NCBI GenBank assembly: GCA_902812465.1
Contig: CADDZE010000042.1
Location: 1 to 32,561 of the forward strand
DNA length: 32,561 nt
Direction: 5' to 3'
Source of the DNA: Acidobacteriota bacterium
GTDB lineage: Bacteria; Acidobacteriota; Terriglobia; UBA7540
This document shows positions 7,072 through 15,344 of this stretch, one piece after another. Below the pieces are notes generated by a model. It was not told where the DNA came from. It ran no database searches and worked only from the letters and a program-made list of their open reading frames with translations. Both the position numbers and the translations under genes were made by a program. Within the stretch, counting starts at the first letter, position 1, and the number at the start of each line of letters is the position of its first letter.

Positions 7072-8121
7072 TTAGTGGTTGCTAACGCCACTCTGACCGG
7101 GAGAGATCGGCTGCAGCGGAATCTGCTGGCTTGGCTGGTTGGGATTCGGCTGATTGGGGGCCACAGGCTGGTCTGGCGAAGGTTGCGTTGGCATCGGCTG
7201 ATCCGGAGCCGGCTGCATTGACCCTGGCTGGGTTGGCTGGTTCGGATTGGACGGCTGTCCGGTTGCCCCTCCTGCCCCCGGCGAGGCATGCGGCGACTGC
7301 TGGCCGGTAAATGGTGTGTACACCGTCCCCAAAAACTCCCAGTCCGCGTAATGATTGTAACGATTCCATACGCGAATCGATTCATGCTCGCTACAACTTG
7401 CCACCCCTGCGATGGCCGTGCCTACGGGTTGATTACTCAGGGCGAATCCACCGAATGCCGACGTCGACTGCGGTCTGTCGCTCTTAGCCCCTAGGCAGTC
7501 CGGGCTTGGCCTGCGCTTTTCACTTTGTTCGCCTGTATTGCCTGTGGTGTTAGTCGATTGCCTTCGGTTGTTATCGCCGGAAACCACTGTGCCGGTCTGG
7601 CCGGGTGAGCTGGTTCCGGCGCTTGCCCCAAGGGACAACCCCAGCGTTCCTTGACCAGCGGAGCCTAACTGAGCGTTTAGCTGTGCGCCGCCAGCGAGTC
7701 CGAACCCGCCGGACTCCGCACCATTGCCAGTCTGGTCCGGCCCGCCTAAGGCCATTGGGTTCGGGCCGAGCTGAACCTTTTGCGTTCGCGAGTCCAACAA
7801 CACCCCGTTCGGGCCGACGTGTATAAACCTCCACTTGCCATTTGGACTCATCGGGTCAGTATAAGCGTGACGAAGAAAGCGCATCCCGTTAGTGCGGATA
7901 AGTTCGTCCACCGAGACCGGATAGCGGTGAAACTGCCTCTGAAAGAGGAAGATGGCTCGGGCATACTCGTTCCCGCGAAAGATCAGCTCCTCTTCGCGCT
8001 CGCGCTGGCCCTCTTGGTAGGCGCTGGGAAGGGCCGCGGTAAGTGTCAGGAGGATGACCGTGACCGTGATGAGGAGGACCAGCAGAGCGTAACCGGCATT
8101 CGAGCCTACGAAATTGCGCAA
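7072..8121 (-). CDS. Atypical type II/IV pseudopilin with Pro/Gln-rich C-terminal tail
   Basis: The product has a prepilin-like N terminus, NAG followed by YALLVLLITVTVILLTLTAA. The cleavage-site Gly is there, but the usual Glu at position 5 is absent, as in GspK-type minor pseudopilins. A helical region (EREEELIFRGNEYARAI) and a globular part with YTDPM follow. The last ~75 residues are a low-complexity run rich in Pro, Gln and Asn. Near the middle, SIRVWNRYNHYADWEF is a conserved-looking patch. No in-frame ATG exists between the pilP stop and the leader. TTG at 8121 would give a 10-residue leader and 349 residues, CTG 8127 is an alternative, and neither has a clear ribosome binding site. 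The start is therefore uncertain. The gene belongs to the pilus operon, 79 bases after pilP. Confidence 0.75.
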   Translation of the reverse strand: MRNFVGSNAGYALLVLLITVTVILLTLTAALPSAYQEGQREREEELIFRGNEYARAIFLFQRQFHRYPVSVDELIRTNGMRFLRHAYTDPMSPNGKWRFIHVGPNGVLLDSRTQKVQLGPNPMALGGPDQTGNGAESGGFGLAGGAQLNAQLGSAGQGTLGLSLGASAGTSSPGQTGTVVSGDNNRRQSTNTTGNTGEQSEKRRPSPDCLGAKSDRPQSTSAFGGFALSNQPVGTAIAGVASCSEHESIRVWNRYNHYADWEFLGTVYTPFTGQQSPHASPGAGGATGQPSNPNQPTQPGSMQPAPDQPMPTQPSPDQPVAPNQPNPNQPSQQIPLQPISPGQSGVSNH

Positions 8122-8200
8122 TTTCAGGGGCGCGTTGCGGGCTTCTAACCTGGGATAGGCCCTCCGCGAAGCGCCGATTCCACAGGCCGAATTCGTGGCA

Positions 8201-8797
8201 TCACTGCGGAATAAGCAGTTCACCCATCTGATGGGTCGTTTCATCTTCCACCGTGACCTGGCTAGGCGTAATCTTGATCGCTCGATAATGCTTGTCGAAT
8301 TCCTCGCCTTCGCGGACGAGAAAGATATCATCCTGATCGAGAATCGCGGCCTGCTTCACCCCGTTGGTCTCGCTATAACCGAGCGCTTGCAAGGGGATGG
8401 GCGGCGGAGGCGGAGGGGGCGGCGGCGTCGTAGGCCGTGCATTGGCTGCTTTCCTGGCGGCGATTTCCGCCGGTGAAGGCCCGTACTCGAAGGGATTGCG
8501 TTCCAGTGTAGGCAGGGGTTGCTGCTCGAGATCCTTGAGAACCTCAACGTGTAACTTCGGATCATATTGCGCGAAGTCATCTGGGTTCGGTGCGAGTTTC
8601 GACGCGGCTGGCGCAACCTCTGCCCCCGGCGGGATCACTGCCCTTGCCGGTGCCGTAGTAAGGCCGCGCTGGCGCGAACCTGCCAGTGCCGCACGTTTGG
8701 CGTCGTTGCCGCCGAGTTGCGCAATTAGGCGCAGCAGCAGTACCAGCGCCACGAGCCCGAGCCCCATGGTCAAATGTGTGCGCGACCGACTCGTCAT
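8201..8797 (-). CDS. pilP: PilP-like inner-membrane/periplasmic pilus assembly protein
   Basis: This 198-residue protein has one N-terminal membrane helix (MGLGLVALVLLLRLIAQL), a long disordered periplasmic stretch including nine consecutive prolines, and a C-terminal beta domain (LQALGYSETNGVKQAAILDQ ... EEFDKHYRAIKI ... QMGELLIP). This is the PilP/GspC homology pattern. PilP links the PilN-PilO inner-membrane platform to the secretin. The marker RNPFEYGP before the proline run is typical of such proteins. No lipobox is present, so it is membrane-anchored by its helix rather than by lipid, a difference from classical PilP. Its ATG overlaps the pilO stop as ATGA, indicating translational coupling. 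Confidence 0.85.
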   Translation of the reverse strand: MTSRSRTHLTMGLGLVALVLLLRLIAQLGGNDAKRAALAGSRQRGLTTAPARAVIPPGAEVAPAASKLAPNPDDFAQYDPKLHVEVLKDLEQQPLPTLERNPFEYGPSPAEIAARKAANARPTTPPPPPPPPPIPLQALGYSETNGVKQAAILDQDDIFLVREGEEFDKHYRAIKITPSQVTVEDETTHQMGELLIPQ

Positions 8798-9336
8798 GGC
8801 ATTACGTACAGGTCAGCAGTCAGCCGCAGCTCGAGGTTTCCTTGGTCCCCCGACTCCAGACTGAAGCCGCGCACCACCAGCAAGTCGCTTGTGGTTTCGA
8901 CCGCATGCATGAAGCGGAGCAAGCTGGGAAACGGGCCGGTCACGCTGACCTCCATGCCCAGCCACTTCAGCTGCTCTCCCTTGGCTGAGTTCAGACGATA
9001 GCTCAGCGCATTGAGCTGAACGTTCGCTTCCTTACTCAGACGCGCGACGAGGCGCCCAGCATGCGAAAAGCTGTTCCTGCGGGGAGGCACTCGCTCCTGC
9101 AAGAAGGCATCGAGCTGGTCGTCAGCATCCTTTACCTTAATTCGGTCCAGCTGGGCCACCCTGACCTTCTCCTGCTGCCACTCGCGCCGCGTGCTCTCCA
9201 GCGACTCCTGAGCTGTCTCGAGCTTGGCATCGTATACGCGTACCACACCCAGCCATACGAACAGGTCTAGCAGGGCCAAAGCCAGGCCTGCACTTTCCAG
9301 CGTGCGAATCACAGCTCTCCGACGATGCCGATCCAT
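8794..9336 (-). CDS. pilO: PilO-like pilus assembly protein
   Basis: With ATG 9336 as start the protein has 180 residues: a short basic cytoplasmic tail, one membrane helix (about 12-32), a coiled coil (KLETAQESLESTRREWQQEK and onward to ~80) and a C-terminal ferredoxin-like domain ending VRGFSLESGDQGNLELRLTA. This is the bitopic PilO/GspM layout. PilO pairs with PilN to form the inner-membrane alignment complex. The upstream TTG at 9375 would add 13 residues without a ribosome binding site and was not used. The 147 bases between pilN and pilO hold nothing recognisable. The stop overlaps the pilP start by four bases. Confidence 0.85.
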   Translation of the reverse strand: MDRHRRRAVIRTLESAGLALALLDLFVWLGVVRVYDAKLETAQESLESTRREWQQEKVRVAQLDRIKVKDADDQLDAFLQERVPPRRNSFSHAGRLVARLSKEANVQLNALSYRLNSAKGEQLKWLGMEVSVTGPFPSLLRFMHAVETTSDLLVVRGFSLESGDQGNLELRLTADLYVMP

Positions 9337-9483
9337 TCGAAAAACCCGAGGCGAGCGGTATCCGGTTAGTAGCAACTAGGGACATCAGCTTGAGCCCTCG
9401 TCTCAGCGGACGTAATTCCCCCGGGAACGAGAGCTAAGCGACCCAGCTGCTTGCCGCCTGCCGACTGTTTCTGCCGTCTCGTG

Positions 9484-10134
9484 TCATTTGACCGCCGTTG
9501 CCGCTCCATGTTGCTGCCTGCCGGTCGTTGTCTCCCGGATCGCGCCGCTTGCCTGGCCCTGAGCTACCTGCCCGGGTGAGTAAACAGCCGTGCAAGTAAT
9601 ACTGACCGGAGCCGTGGGGCCGCCCTTAGACTCAAAGCCATTTTGCAGTACGGTCACATCACTAAAGTCAGGTGAGTCCTCGAGGTTGCTGACGAACTGC
9701 TCCACCGACTCCTGGGAGTCTCCTTGTATTCCGAGTGTGATCATCGCGCGGCCATTGGGTTGTGAGAAGGTCAAGCTGGCCAGCCTCACCCTTGGTGGCA
9801 AAAGCCGGGCAATGCGCTCCAACAGAGCTACCCCCGAAAGCTGCCTCTGGTCAATCAGCGAATTAACGAAGTTGACCTCATGGATGATCTGCCGGTACTG
9901 AGGCTGCTCGAGACTGCGCCGTAGAGACATTTCCCGGGACCGCAACTGGCTCAACTGAGACTGGTAGGACGCCCGAGTCGCATTGAACATCCCGTACTCG
10001 CGGATATCGCGAAAAGCCGCAACCGCGAGATAAGCCAACATCAGGAAGGCACCAACCGCTAGCGGAACGGCCCAGCAGAGCCCGTAGCGGTCCCGGAAGC
10101 TTGGCGCGGCGGCGAGATTGAGTTCTATCTTCAT
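9484..10134 (-). CDS. pilN: PilN-like pilus assembly protein
   Basis: The 216-residue product starts MKIELNLAAAPSFRDR, matching the PilN INLLPWR-type cytoplasmic segment that docks onto PilM. A single membrane helix follows (about 22-43), then a coiled coil (ASYQSQLSQLRSREMSLRRS) and a periplasmic domain with LLPPRVRLASLTFSQPNGRA and FVSNLEDSPDFSDV, both typical of PilN/GspL. A Gly/Gln-rich tail ends the protein. It lies 13 bases downstream of pilM, within the operon, with no strong ribosome binding site visible. Confidence 0.88.
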   Translation of the reverse strand: MKIELNLAAAPSFRDRYGLCWAVPLAVGAFLMLAYLAVAAFRDIREYGMFNATRASYQSQLSQLRSREMSLRRSLEQPQYRQIIHEVNFVNSLIDQRQLSGVALLERIARLLPPRVRLASLTFSQPNGRAMITLGIQGDSQESVEQFVSNLEDSPDFSDVTVLQNGFESKGGPTAPVSITCTAVYSPGQVAQGQASGAIRETTTGRQQHGAATAVK

Positions 10135-10147
10135 CGGAGTAACGGGC

Positions 10148-11224
10148 TCAAGGTTCAGGGCTCAGTGCGGCAGGACTGAATTCCGAATTGCCGTTTATTC
10201 CTATTCCTACTCCATTAGCCGCCAAAGCGGCAGCAGGCGCGCCAAAGCCCTCGAATAATGCACGCTCATCCGCAGCGAGCAAGGCAGAGGCCATTCCGAC
10301 GCTGGGCGTTAGCGGGCGGACGTCTCGCTGCAGAGCCAGAGTGAGGTCGGCACTGATCCGGTTCATTTCCGGCGGACGGGCGCAGAGCCAGACGCCAGCA
10401 ACCTGCAGCTGGAAGCGGTCCTCGGCACTCGCCAGAGCTCGCGAGGCCTCAGCCACCGCTTCACTTGTTTCGTCGACCTCCAGTGCCCGCGTTCGCCACA
10501 AGCACAGACGTTGCCCCGCGACAACTGCCGTGGTGAGGAATCCGCTACACCAGTGAATGATCAATTGCCCGCTGGTTTCATCGGTGTCGGGCAACAGCGG
10601 AAGCATTGCGAGCGTGGAAGGCAGGATGAGAGTGCAGTCACCATTCACGGCTGCCACGGCCGATTCGTATTCACCCATCACCTCATTGCTGGCCGCGACG
10701 GCCAGCACCTCGATGCGCTGTGAATCACGGTATGTGACTTGGTAGGAGACCCGCGCCTCTTCGGCGGGGAAGGGTAAATTCTCCCGGATTCGCCACCGTA
10801 CGAGCCCCTGCGCTTCCCTCGGAGCTTCAGGTAGTGTCTCAAACGTGAGCGTCGTTACGCGCACGACTGCATCTGGAACCAGTAGGCCGGTCGTTCCCCA
10901 CCGCCCACTGCGCGACCGAAGAAAAGCGGCGATGCCCTCGAGCTTGCGGGATAGATCCTCAGGATCCGCCACATTGGGCGCGTGGACGGCCGGACGAAGT
11001 GTCCCCGGCTCGAGGCGGCCCACTGCGATTTGGTGCACTTGCCGCGTTGTTCCCTCGCCTCCCCTTCCGCCGAAAGCAGGCCTTGCCCTGGGTTTGCGCT
11101 TTACCAGCCTCACTCCGGTGACAAACTGGGGTTGTACCTCGATAATGGTTTCCGGCAAGGTGAACGGGCCGGTGTTCTCAATCACCGTCGGCCTTGTCCA
11201 AAATTTCAGCTGCTTCCAATCCAT
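10148..11224 (-). CDS. pilM: PilM-like actin-fold pilus assembly protein
   Basis: This 358-residue cytoplasmic protein lacks membrane segments. Its order and the segments LLVPDAVVRVTTLTFETLP and GLVRWRIRENLPFPAEEARV fit PilM/GspL-type actin-like ATPases, which bind the PilN N terminus and link the platform to the motor ATPases. The sequence is diverged from proteobacterial PilM, with little of the FtsA-like nucleotide motifs recognisable by eye, so the call rests mainly on these segments and on the PilM-N-O-P gene order. It lies 47 bases after pilB. Confidence 0.8.
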   Translation of the reverse strand: MDWKQLKFWTRPTVIENTGPFTLPETIIEVQPQFVTGVRLVKRKPRARPAFGGRGGEGTTRQVHQIAVGRLEPGTLRPAVHAPNVADPEDLSRKLEGIAAFLRSRSGRWGTTGLLVPDAVVRVTTLTFETLPEAPREAQGLVRWRIRENLPFPAEEARVSYQVTYRDSQRIEVLAVAASNEVMGEYESAVAAVNGDCTLILPSTLAMLPLLPDTDETSGQLIIHWCSGFLTTAVVAGQRLCLWRTRALEVDETSEAVAEASRALASAEDRFQLQVAGVWLCARPPEMNRISADLTLALQRDVRPLTPSVGMASALLAADERALFEGFGAPAAALAANGVGIGINGNSEFSPAALSPEP

Positions 11225-11271
11225 CGTCGTTGCCGGCTATCCGCCGTCACATCAGCATCCAGCTCAACCGG

Positions 11272-12891
11272 CTATACCTTCCCCTCCGGTGGCTCGACAA
11301 AGGTCACCTTGTTAATCTCTTTCAGAGTGGTGATGCCCTGGCGGACTTTCTCGAGCGCCGACTCACGCAAGGTCACCATACCTTCAGCCCGCGCCACCCG
11401 ACGCAGCTCGGCAGTAGGACGCTTCTCGAGAATAAGCGCCCGTACTGTGTCGGTAAGGGCCAGAATCTCCCCAATGGCCGTGCGTCCATGAAAGCCGGTG
11501 TGGTTGCAGCGCATGCATCCGGCACCCTCGTAAAACACCCCATCGCGCCAAGTGGCAGGATCGAGCCCCGACTCCTCAAACATATCCGGTGTTACCTGCG
11601 CGGGACGCTTGCAAAACTCGCAAATCACCCGGACCAGGCGTTGGGCCATGATGCAGTTCAGGGCGGAGACAAAGTGATACGGCTCGACACCCATATTGAG
11701 AAAGCGACTGAGAACGTCAAGCACGTTGTTGGCGTGCACCGTGGTAAAAACAAGGTGGCCGGTCAGAGCCGACTGGATGGCGATCTGAGCCGTTTCGTTG
11801 TCGCGAATCTCGCCCACCATAATCTTGTCGGGATCGTGGCGCAGGATGGAGCGCAAACCGCGGGCGAACGTCAGACCCTTCTTCTCGTTGACCGGGATCT
11901 GGGTGACGCCGCGAATCTGGTATTCAACGGGATCCTCGATGGTGATGATCTTGTCCTCGTCGCTCTTGATCTCCGAGAGCGCGGCGTAGAGCGTCGTGGT
12001 CTTGCCGCTGCCGGTGGGCCCGGTTACCAGGATCATGCCGTAAGGCTCGCGAATGAAGCGGCGCAGGCGGCGCAGCTCGCGGTCGGAAAATCCCAGTACG
12101 TCTAAACGCAGCTGTTTGAACTTCTCGCTGAGCGACTCCTTGTCCAGGATGCGGAGCACGGCATCCTCGCCGTTGATGCTAGGCATGATCGAGACGCGGA
12201 AGTCGATAGGGCGGCCCTTGTAGCGAACGCGGAAGCGCCCGTCCTGGGGGACACGGCGCTCGGCAATATCCAGTTCGGCCATTACCTTGATGCGGGCAAT
12301 CAGGTTAGAGGCGAACTCTTGCGCCAGGGGGCGCATCGCTTCCTGCAGCACACCGTCAATGCGATTCTTCACCACCACCGCGTTGTCATGGCTCTCGATG
12401 TGGATGTCGCTGGCCCGGCGCTCCAATCCGGCGAAGATAATCGAGTCCACCAGGCGGATCATGGGATTGGCATCGCGGTCCTCCACGAGGTGTTCGAGCG
12501 AAAGGCCCTCTTCGGCGTCGGAACCCTCGCCTACCACCTCAAGCCGGAAGTCCTCGGTAGCCTCCTCGAGGACGCGCTGCGACGGTTCGGTGCGCTTGAT
12601 AAACTCGCGCACCTGGGTGGGTGCTGCAACCTTGATACGCAATCGCCGGTCAAGCTTCATCTCCAGCTCGTCCAGCCGATCCAGATCGGTGGGGTCACCG
12701 ATGGCTACGGTGAGTTGTTGATCCTCGGCCTCGAGCGGCAGAAACTCGTATCGCAACATCAGGTCAAGGGGAATGCTGCGCAGCAGCTCGGGCTGCATCG
12801 GCACGTCGCGGAGGTCGACGAAGGGGTAGTGATAGCGCGCTGCCAGTTCCTGCGCACGCCGCAGTTCGGATTGGACTTCAGGTTCGGCCAT
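11272..12891 (-). CDS. pilB: PilB/GspE-family assembly ATPase
   Basis: The 539-residue cytoplasmic ATPase powers pilus or pseudopilus extension. An N-terminal MshEN/GspE-N domain (about 1-115) precedes the secretion ATPase core. Walker A is GPTGSGKTTT (291-300), followed by the Asp box (ITIEDPVEYQIRGVTQIPVN), Walker B (IMVGEIRD) and the His box (TGHLVFTTVHAN). A zinc-binding tetracysteine is formed by CEFC and CMRC, as in GspE and PilB. Arg fingers in the region of RASDIHIE and AERRVPQDGR are also present. All catalytic elements look intact. Sequence alone does not settle PilB versus GspE. The PilMNOP neighbours favour a type IV pilus label, the GspG-like neighbours a type II one. Confidence 0.93.
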   Translation of the reverse strand: MAEPEVQSELRRAQELAARYHYPFVDLRDVPMQPELLRSIPLDLMLRYEFLPLEAEDQQLTVAIGDPTDLDRLDELEMKLDRRLRIKVAAPTQVREFIKRTEPSQRVLEEATEDFRLEVVGEGSDAEEGLSLEHLVEDRDANPMIRLVDSIIFAGLERRASDIHIESHDNAVVVKNRIDGVLQEAMRPLAQEFASNLIARIKVMAELDIAERRVPQDGRFRVRYKGRPIDFRVSIMPSINGEDAVLRILDKESLSEKFKQLRLDVLGFSDRELRRLRRFIREPYGMILVTGPTGSGKTTTLYAALSEIKSDEDKIITIEDPVEYQIRGVTQIPVNEKKGLTFARGLRSILRHDPDKIMVGEIRDNETAQIAIQSALTGHLVFTTVHANNVLDVLSRFLNMGVEPYHFVSALNCIMAQRLVRVICEFCKRPAQVTPDMFEESGLDPATWRDGVFYEGAGCMRCNHTGFHGRTAIGEILALTDTVRALILEKRPTAELRRVARAEGMVTLRESALEKVRQGITTLKEINKVTFVEPPEGKV

Positions 12892-12988
12892 GGGAAGCGA
12901 AGCATGAAAGATTGTCGGGTGGCTACCGATGAACAGCTCAACTCGGTTCAGCCTGACTCAGGAACCAGCTTCGTTGCCAATTCTCCTT

Positions 12989-14194
12989 TCAATGGACTTG
13001 CGCTGCCAGCGAAAACAGCGGCAGGTAAAAAGCAATCAAAATGAACGCCACAATGATGGCGATGAGGCCGATCATCAGGGGATCGACCAGCGCTACCAGC
13101 GTCGACAGATCAATGTTCACATCCTCTTCAAAGAACTCCGCCACGCTCTCGAGCATGGCCGGGAGGGCCCCGGTGCCCTCCCCCACTTCAAGCATATCCA
13201 GAGCCATGGGCGGAAAGAAACCGTGGGCGCGAAGGCTGCCGCTTAACGACTTGCCGCTAGTAACTTCCTCTTGCGCCTTCGCGATAGCCTGCGTTAGCAC
13301 CGGGCTGGTAACCGACGCCTTGGCCGTCTCAAGGGCGGAGACCACGGGCAATCCGCCTTGCAGGAGTGTAGCCATGGTGCGGGCAAACTCAGCCACAGAA
13401 AACTTCAGCAGCAACTCTCCCGCCACTGGCAGGCGATATCTCAGCCGGTCCCAGGCAAGCTTCACACGAGGTGATTGCCAAGCCGCTCGCGCCAGCAGCG
13501 CCACTCCAACCACGGCGGCGAAGACAATCACCGCATAGTGCTGCAAGGTAAGGGAAAAAGAGATCACCAGCTGCGTCAGGCTGGGCAGGGCCACGCCCAG
13601 GTCCTGGTAGAGCAGGGCGAAGCGGGGCACAATGAAACCCACCACGAAGGTAATAAGTAGAGTGAGGAAGACAAGTAGAAAAGCTGGATATACCAAGGCC
13701 GCGAGCAGCTTCTTGCGGAATCCCCGCCCGATTTTTTGATAGACGATGTATTGGGAAAGTACCCGGTCTAGGCTCCCGCTACGCTCACCCGCGCGCAGCG
13801 TCGCCGAATAGACCTTGGGAAACTGCCCGGTGGCTTCGAAGGCATGAGACAGCATAGCGCCCGAGCGCACCTGATCGCGCACTTCCTCAAGGGCCAGGCG
13901 CAGGGCCTCGCTGCGTGCTTGCCGGGCCAGCAGCTCCAAGGACTTTTGCAAAGGCAGCCCGGACTTCGACAGTGTCAGGAACTGCTGGTTGAAAATCAGG
14001 AAATCATCCGCGCTGACTCGCTTTTTGCGGCGGGGAAGTGGCAGGCGAGCGCTGAGAACTCGCTTAGGTTGGATGGAAAAGACGTAGTAGCCTTGCGCTG
14101 CCAGGCGTCGGCGTAGTTCGGACTCCGATGGCGCGTGTTCCGTCTGGCTTAGAACGCGCCCCGTCACGGTGCCGAGTTTGCAGACAAATTCCAT
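12989..14194 (-). CDS. pilC: PilC/GspF-family inner-membrane platform protein
   Basis: Starting at ATG 14194 the protein has 401 residues and the typical MEFVCKLGTVTGRV opening. Two T2SSF repeats follow, each a helical bundle: LIFNQQFLTLSKSGLPLQKS near 70-90 and VAEFARTMATLLQGGLPVVS near 265-285. Three hydrophobic membrane segments lie after each repeat unit (LVYPAFLLVFLTLLITFVVG; YAVIVFAAVVGVALLA; LMIGLIAIIVAFILIAFYLP). PilC/GspF is the inner-membrane adaptor that PilB turns to extrude pilin subunits. ATG 14206 is an alternative start, and neither has a strong ribosome binding site. The gene lies between the pseudopilins and pilB. Confidence 0.92.
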   Translation of the reverse strand: MEFVCKLGTVTGRVLSQTEHAPSESELRRRLAAQGYYVFSIQPKRVLSARLPLPRRKKRVSADDFLIFNQQFLTLSKSGLPLQKSLELLARQARSEALRLALEEVRDQVRSGAMLSHAFEATGQFPKVYSATLRAGERSGSLDRVLSQYIVYQKIGRGFRKKLLAALVYPAFLLVFLTLLITFVVGFIVPRFALLYQDLGVALPSLTQLVISFSLTLQHYAVIVFAAVVGVALLARAAWQSPRVKLAWDRLRYRLPVAGELLLKFSVAEFARTMATLLQGGLPVVSALETAKASVTSPVLTQAIAKAQEEVTSGKSLSGSLRAHGFFPPMALDMLEVGEGTGALPAMLESVAEFFEEDVNIDLSTLVALVDPLMIGLIAIIVAFILIAFYLPLFSLAAQVH

Positions 14195-14335
14195 CAAAAA
14201 AAGCATCGCCACGCGGTCACGGGCAAGCGCTCGCTGAGCCGCCAGCCATTGGAACCAGCGGTTTCAGAAACCACGGTTGCGAACGGCCGACCGCTGAGAG
14301 TTGCGCTCCTGGTAGCCAGCCAATCTCACCTGGCG

Positions 14336-14809
14336 TCACCACGTGTTGTAAGTCGTCGTCCCGTCCAAAGCTGTGGCCTGGGAGCCACTGTGGACGTCTA
14401 CAACCCCAGCCTGGGTTTGCTCGGAATCAAGCAAAGGGACATCCTCGATGTCCACCTGCCACGTCTCGTTCGACCCAGTCATTGGGTCCACTGGAACGCC
14501 GCCGCGAAGATATCCCGCGTCGACGAGCTCTTGCAGGCTCTCCGGTGGGCGCTGCTTGTCCACGGTGAATTCATCGATGCACTTGCGCATGGTCGTCAAG
14601 TCATCGCGCAAGACGGCTTCGCGGGCACGCTGGATCGCAAGTTCGTACGAGGGCACAGCAAAGGAGGCAAGGATCAACAGCAGAGTCAGAACAATCATCA
14701 GCTCAAGGAGGGTAAACCCAGCCGATGTTGGCTCCTCGTGGTCCTTTTTCAGTTCGATTCTACAGCGAACTGTGTGCCATGGGCGGCCGAAAACGCCCCC
14801 CCTCAACAC
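14336..14809 (-). CDS. GspG-like pseudopilin (second of a tandem pair)
   Basis: The product carries the class III prepilin signature AGFTLLELMIVLTLLLILAS, with Gly before the cleavage site and Glu5, then an amphipathic helix and a short C-terminal domain. I chose GTG 14809 because a GGGAGG sequence lies about 10 bases upstream, giving 157 residues with a ~31-residue leader. ATG 14845, overlapping the previous gene, and CTG near the motif are alternatives. The C-terminal part contains PVDPMTG and ends ATALDG...YNTW, echoing the neighbouring pseudopilin. It probably belongs to the pseudopilus or pilus shaft or tip and would need a prepilin peptidase encoded elsewhere. Confidence 0.85.
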   Translation of the reverse strand: MLRGGVFGRPWHTVRCRIELKKDHEEPTSAGFTLLELMIVLTLLLILASFAVPSYELAIQRAREAVLRDDLTTMRKCIDEFTVDKQRPPESLQELVDAGYLRGGVPVDPMTGSNETWQVDIEDVPLLDSEQTQAGVVDVHSGSQATALDGTTTYNTW

Positions 14810-14831
14810 CGAGCGCGGCCCTCCCTCGAAC

Positions 14832-15344
14832 CTACCAATCGGCATACTTGGACCCATCCAGCGCCGTTCCCTGGCTAAGCGAGTACACATCGAAGACGTT
14901 CTGCCCTCCCCAACTGCGGGAGTCCGGATCGTCCTGCATGGAGCGTAGGCCCCATTCGGCCTTGCCGGTCATCGGGTCTACAGGAATGCGACGCAAGAAC
15001 TTGTACTTCGCGTTGGCTGTACCTTTCAGCACCACACCCTTCACCAGCGTGTCCAGGTCAGGAGGATACCCGAAAGTATCCGCCTCGGTGGGGATCATGC
15101 CGCGGTCGCTAAAGTCCTTATAGCGATCGATGGCGCTTCGCAGCTCGCGCAGGCAGCGGTGCAGCTCGGCTTCCCGTGCGCGCTTGGCCTGTATTAAGAG
15201 CGCGGGCACGGCCGCACCTACGAGAATCAACATGATTGCCATGGTGGCAATCATTTCCAGCAACGTGAAGCCGGCGGCATTCCGCGCCGAAAAATTGCGT
15301 CTCGCCCGCCCACCGAACTGCGAGTCTCGAATCCCAAAACTCAT
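14832..15344 (-). CDS. GspG-like pseudopilin (first of a tandem pair)
   Basis: This 170-residue protein has a 24-residue leader and the prepilin motif AGFTLLEMIATMAIMLILVG with Glu5. A helix (ALLIQAKRAREAELHRCLRE) and a C-terminal domain follow, with RIPVDPMTGKAEWG and FDVYSLSQGTALDGSKYADW. GspG proteins have a DP-containing calcium-binding loop in this position, but the details here differ. The ATG overlaps the stop of the secretin gene as ATGA, so the two are translationally coupled. The shared DPMTG and ALDG..Y..W motifs show that this gene and the next arose by duplication. Confidence 0.88.
   Translation of the reverse strand: MSFGIRDSQFGGRARRNFSARNAAGFTLLEMIATMAIMLILVGAAVPALLIQAKRAREAELHRCLRELRSAIDRYKDFSDRGMIPTEADTFGYPPDLDTLVKGVVLKGTANAKYKFLRRIPVDPMTGKAEWGLRSMQDDPDSRSWGGQNVFDVYSLSQGTALDGSKYADW

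Noticed and set aside
8398-8426. G-rich stretch as a G-quadruplex regulatory element
   Set aside because: It is the complement of the nine proline codons in pilP, so coding explains it.
11194-12105. Long plus-strand frame opposite pilB/pilM
   Set aside because: Antisense to pilB catalytic motifs; no independent evidence for a gene.
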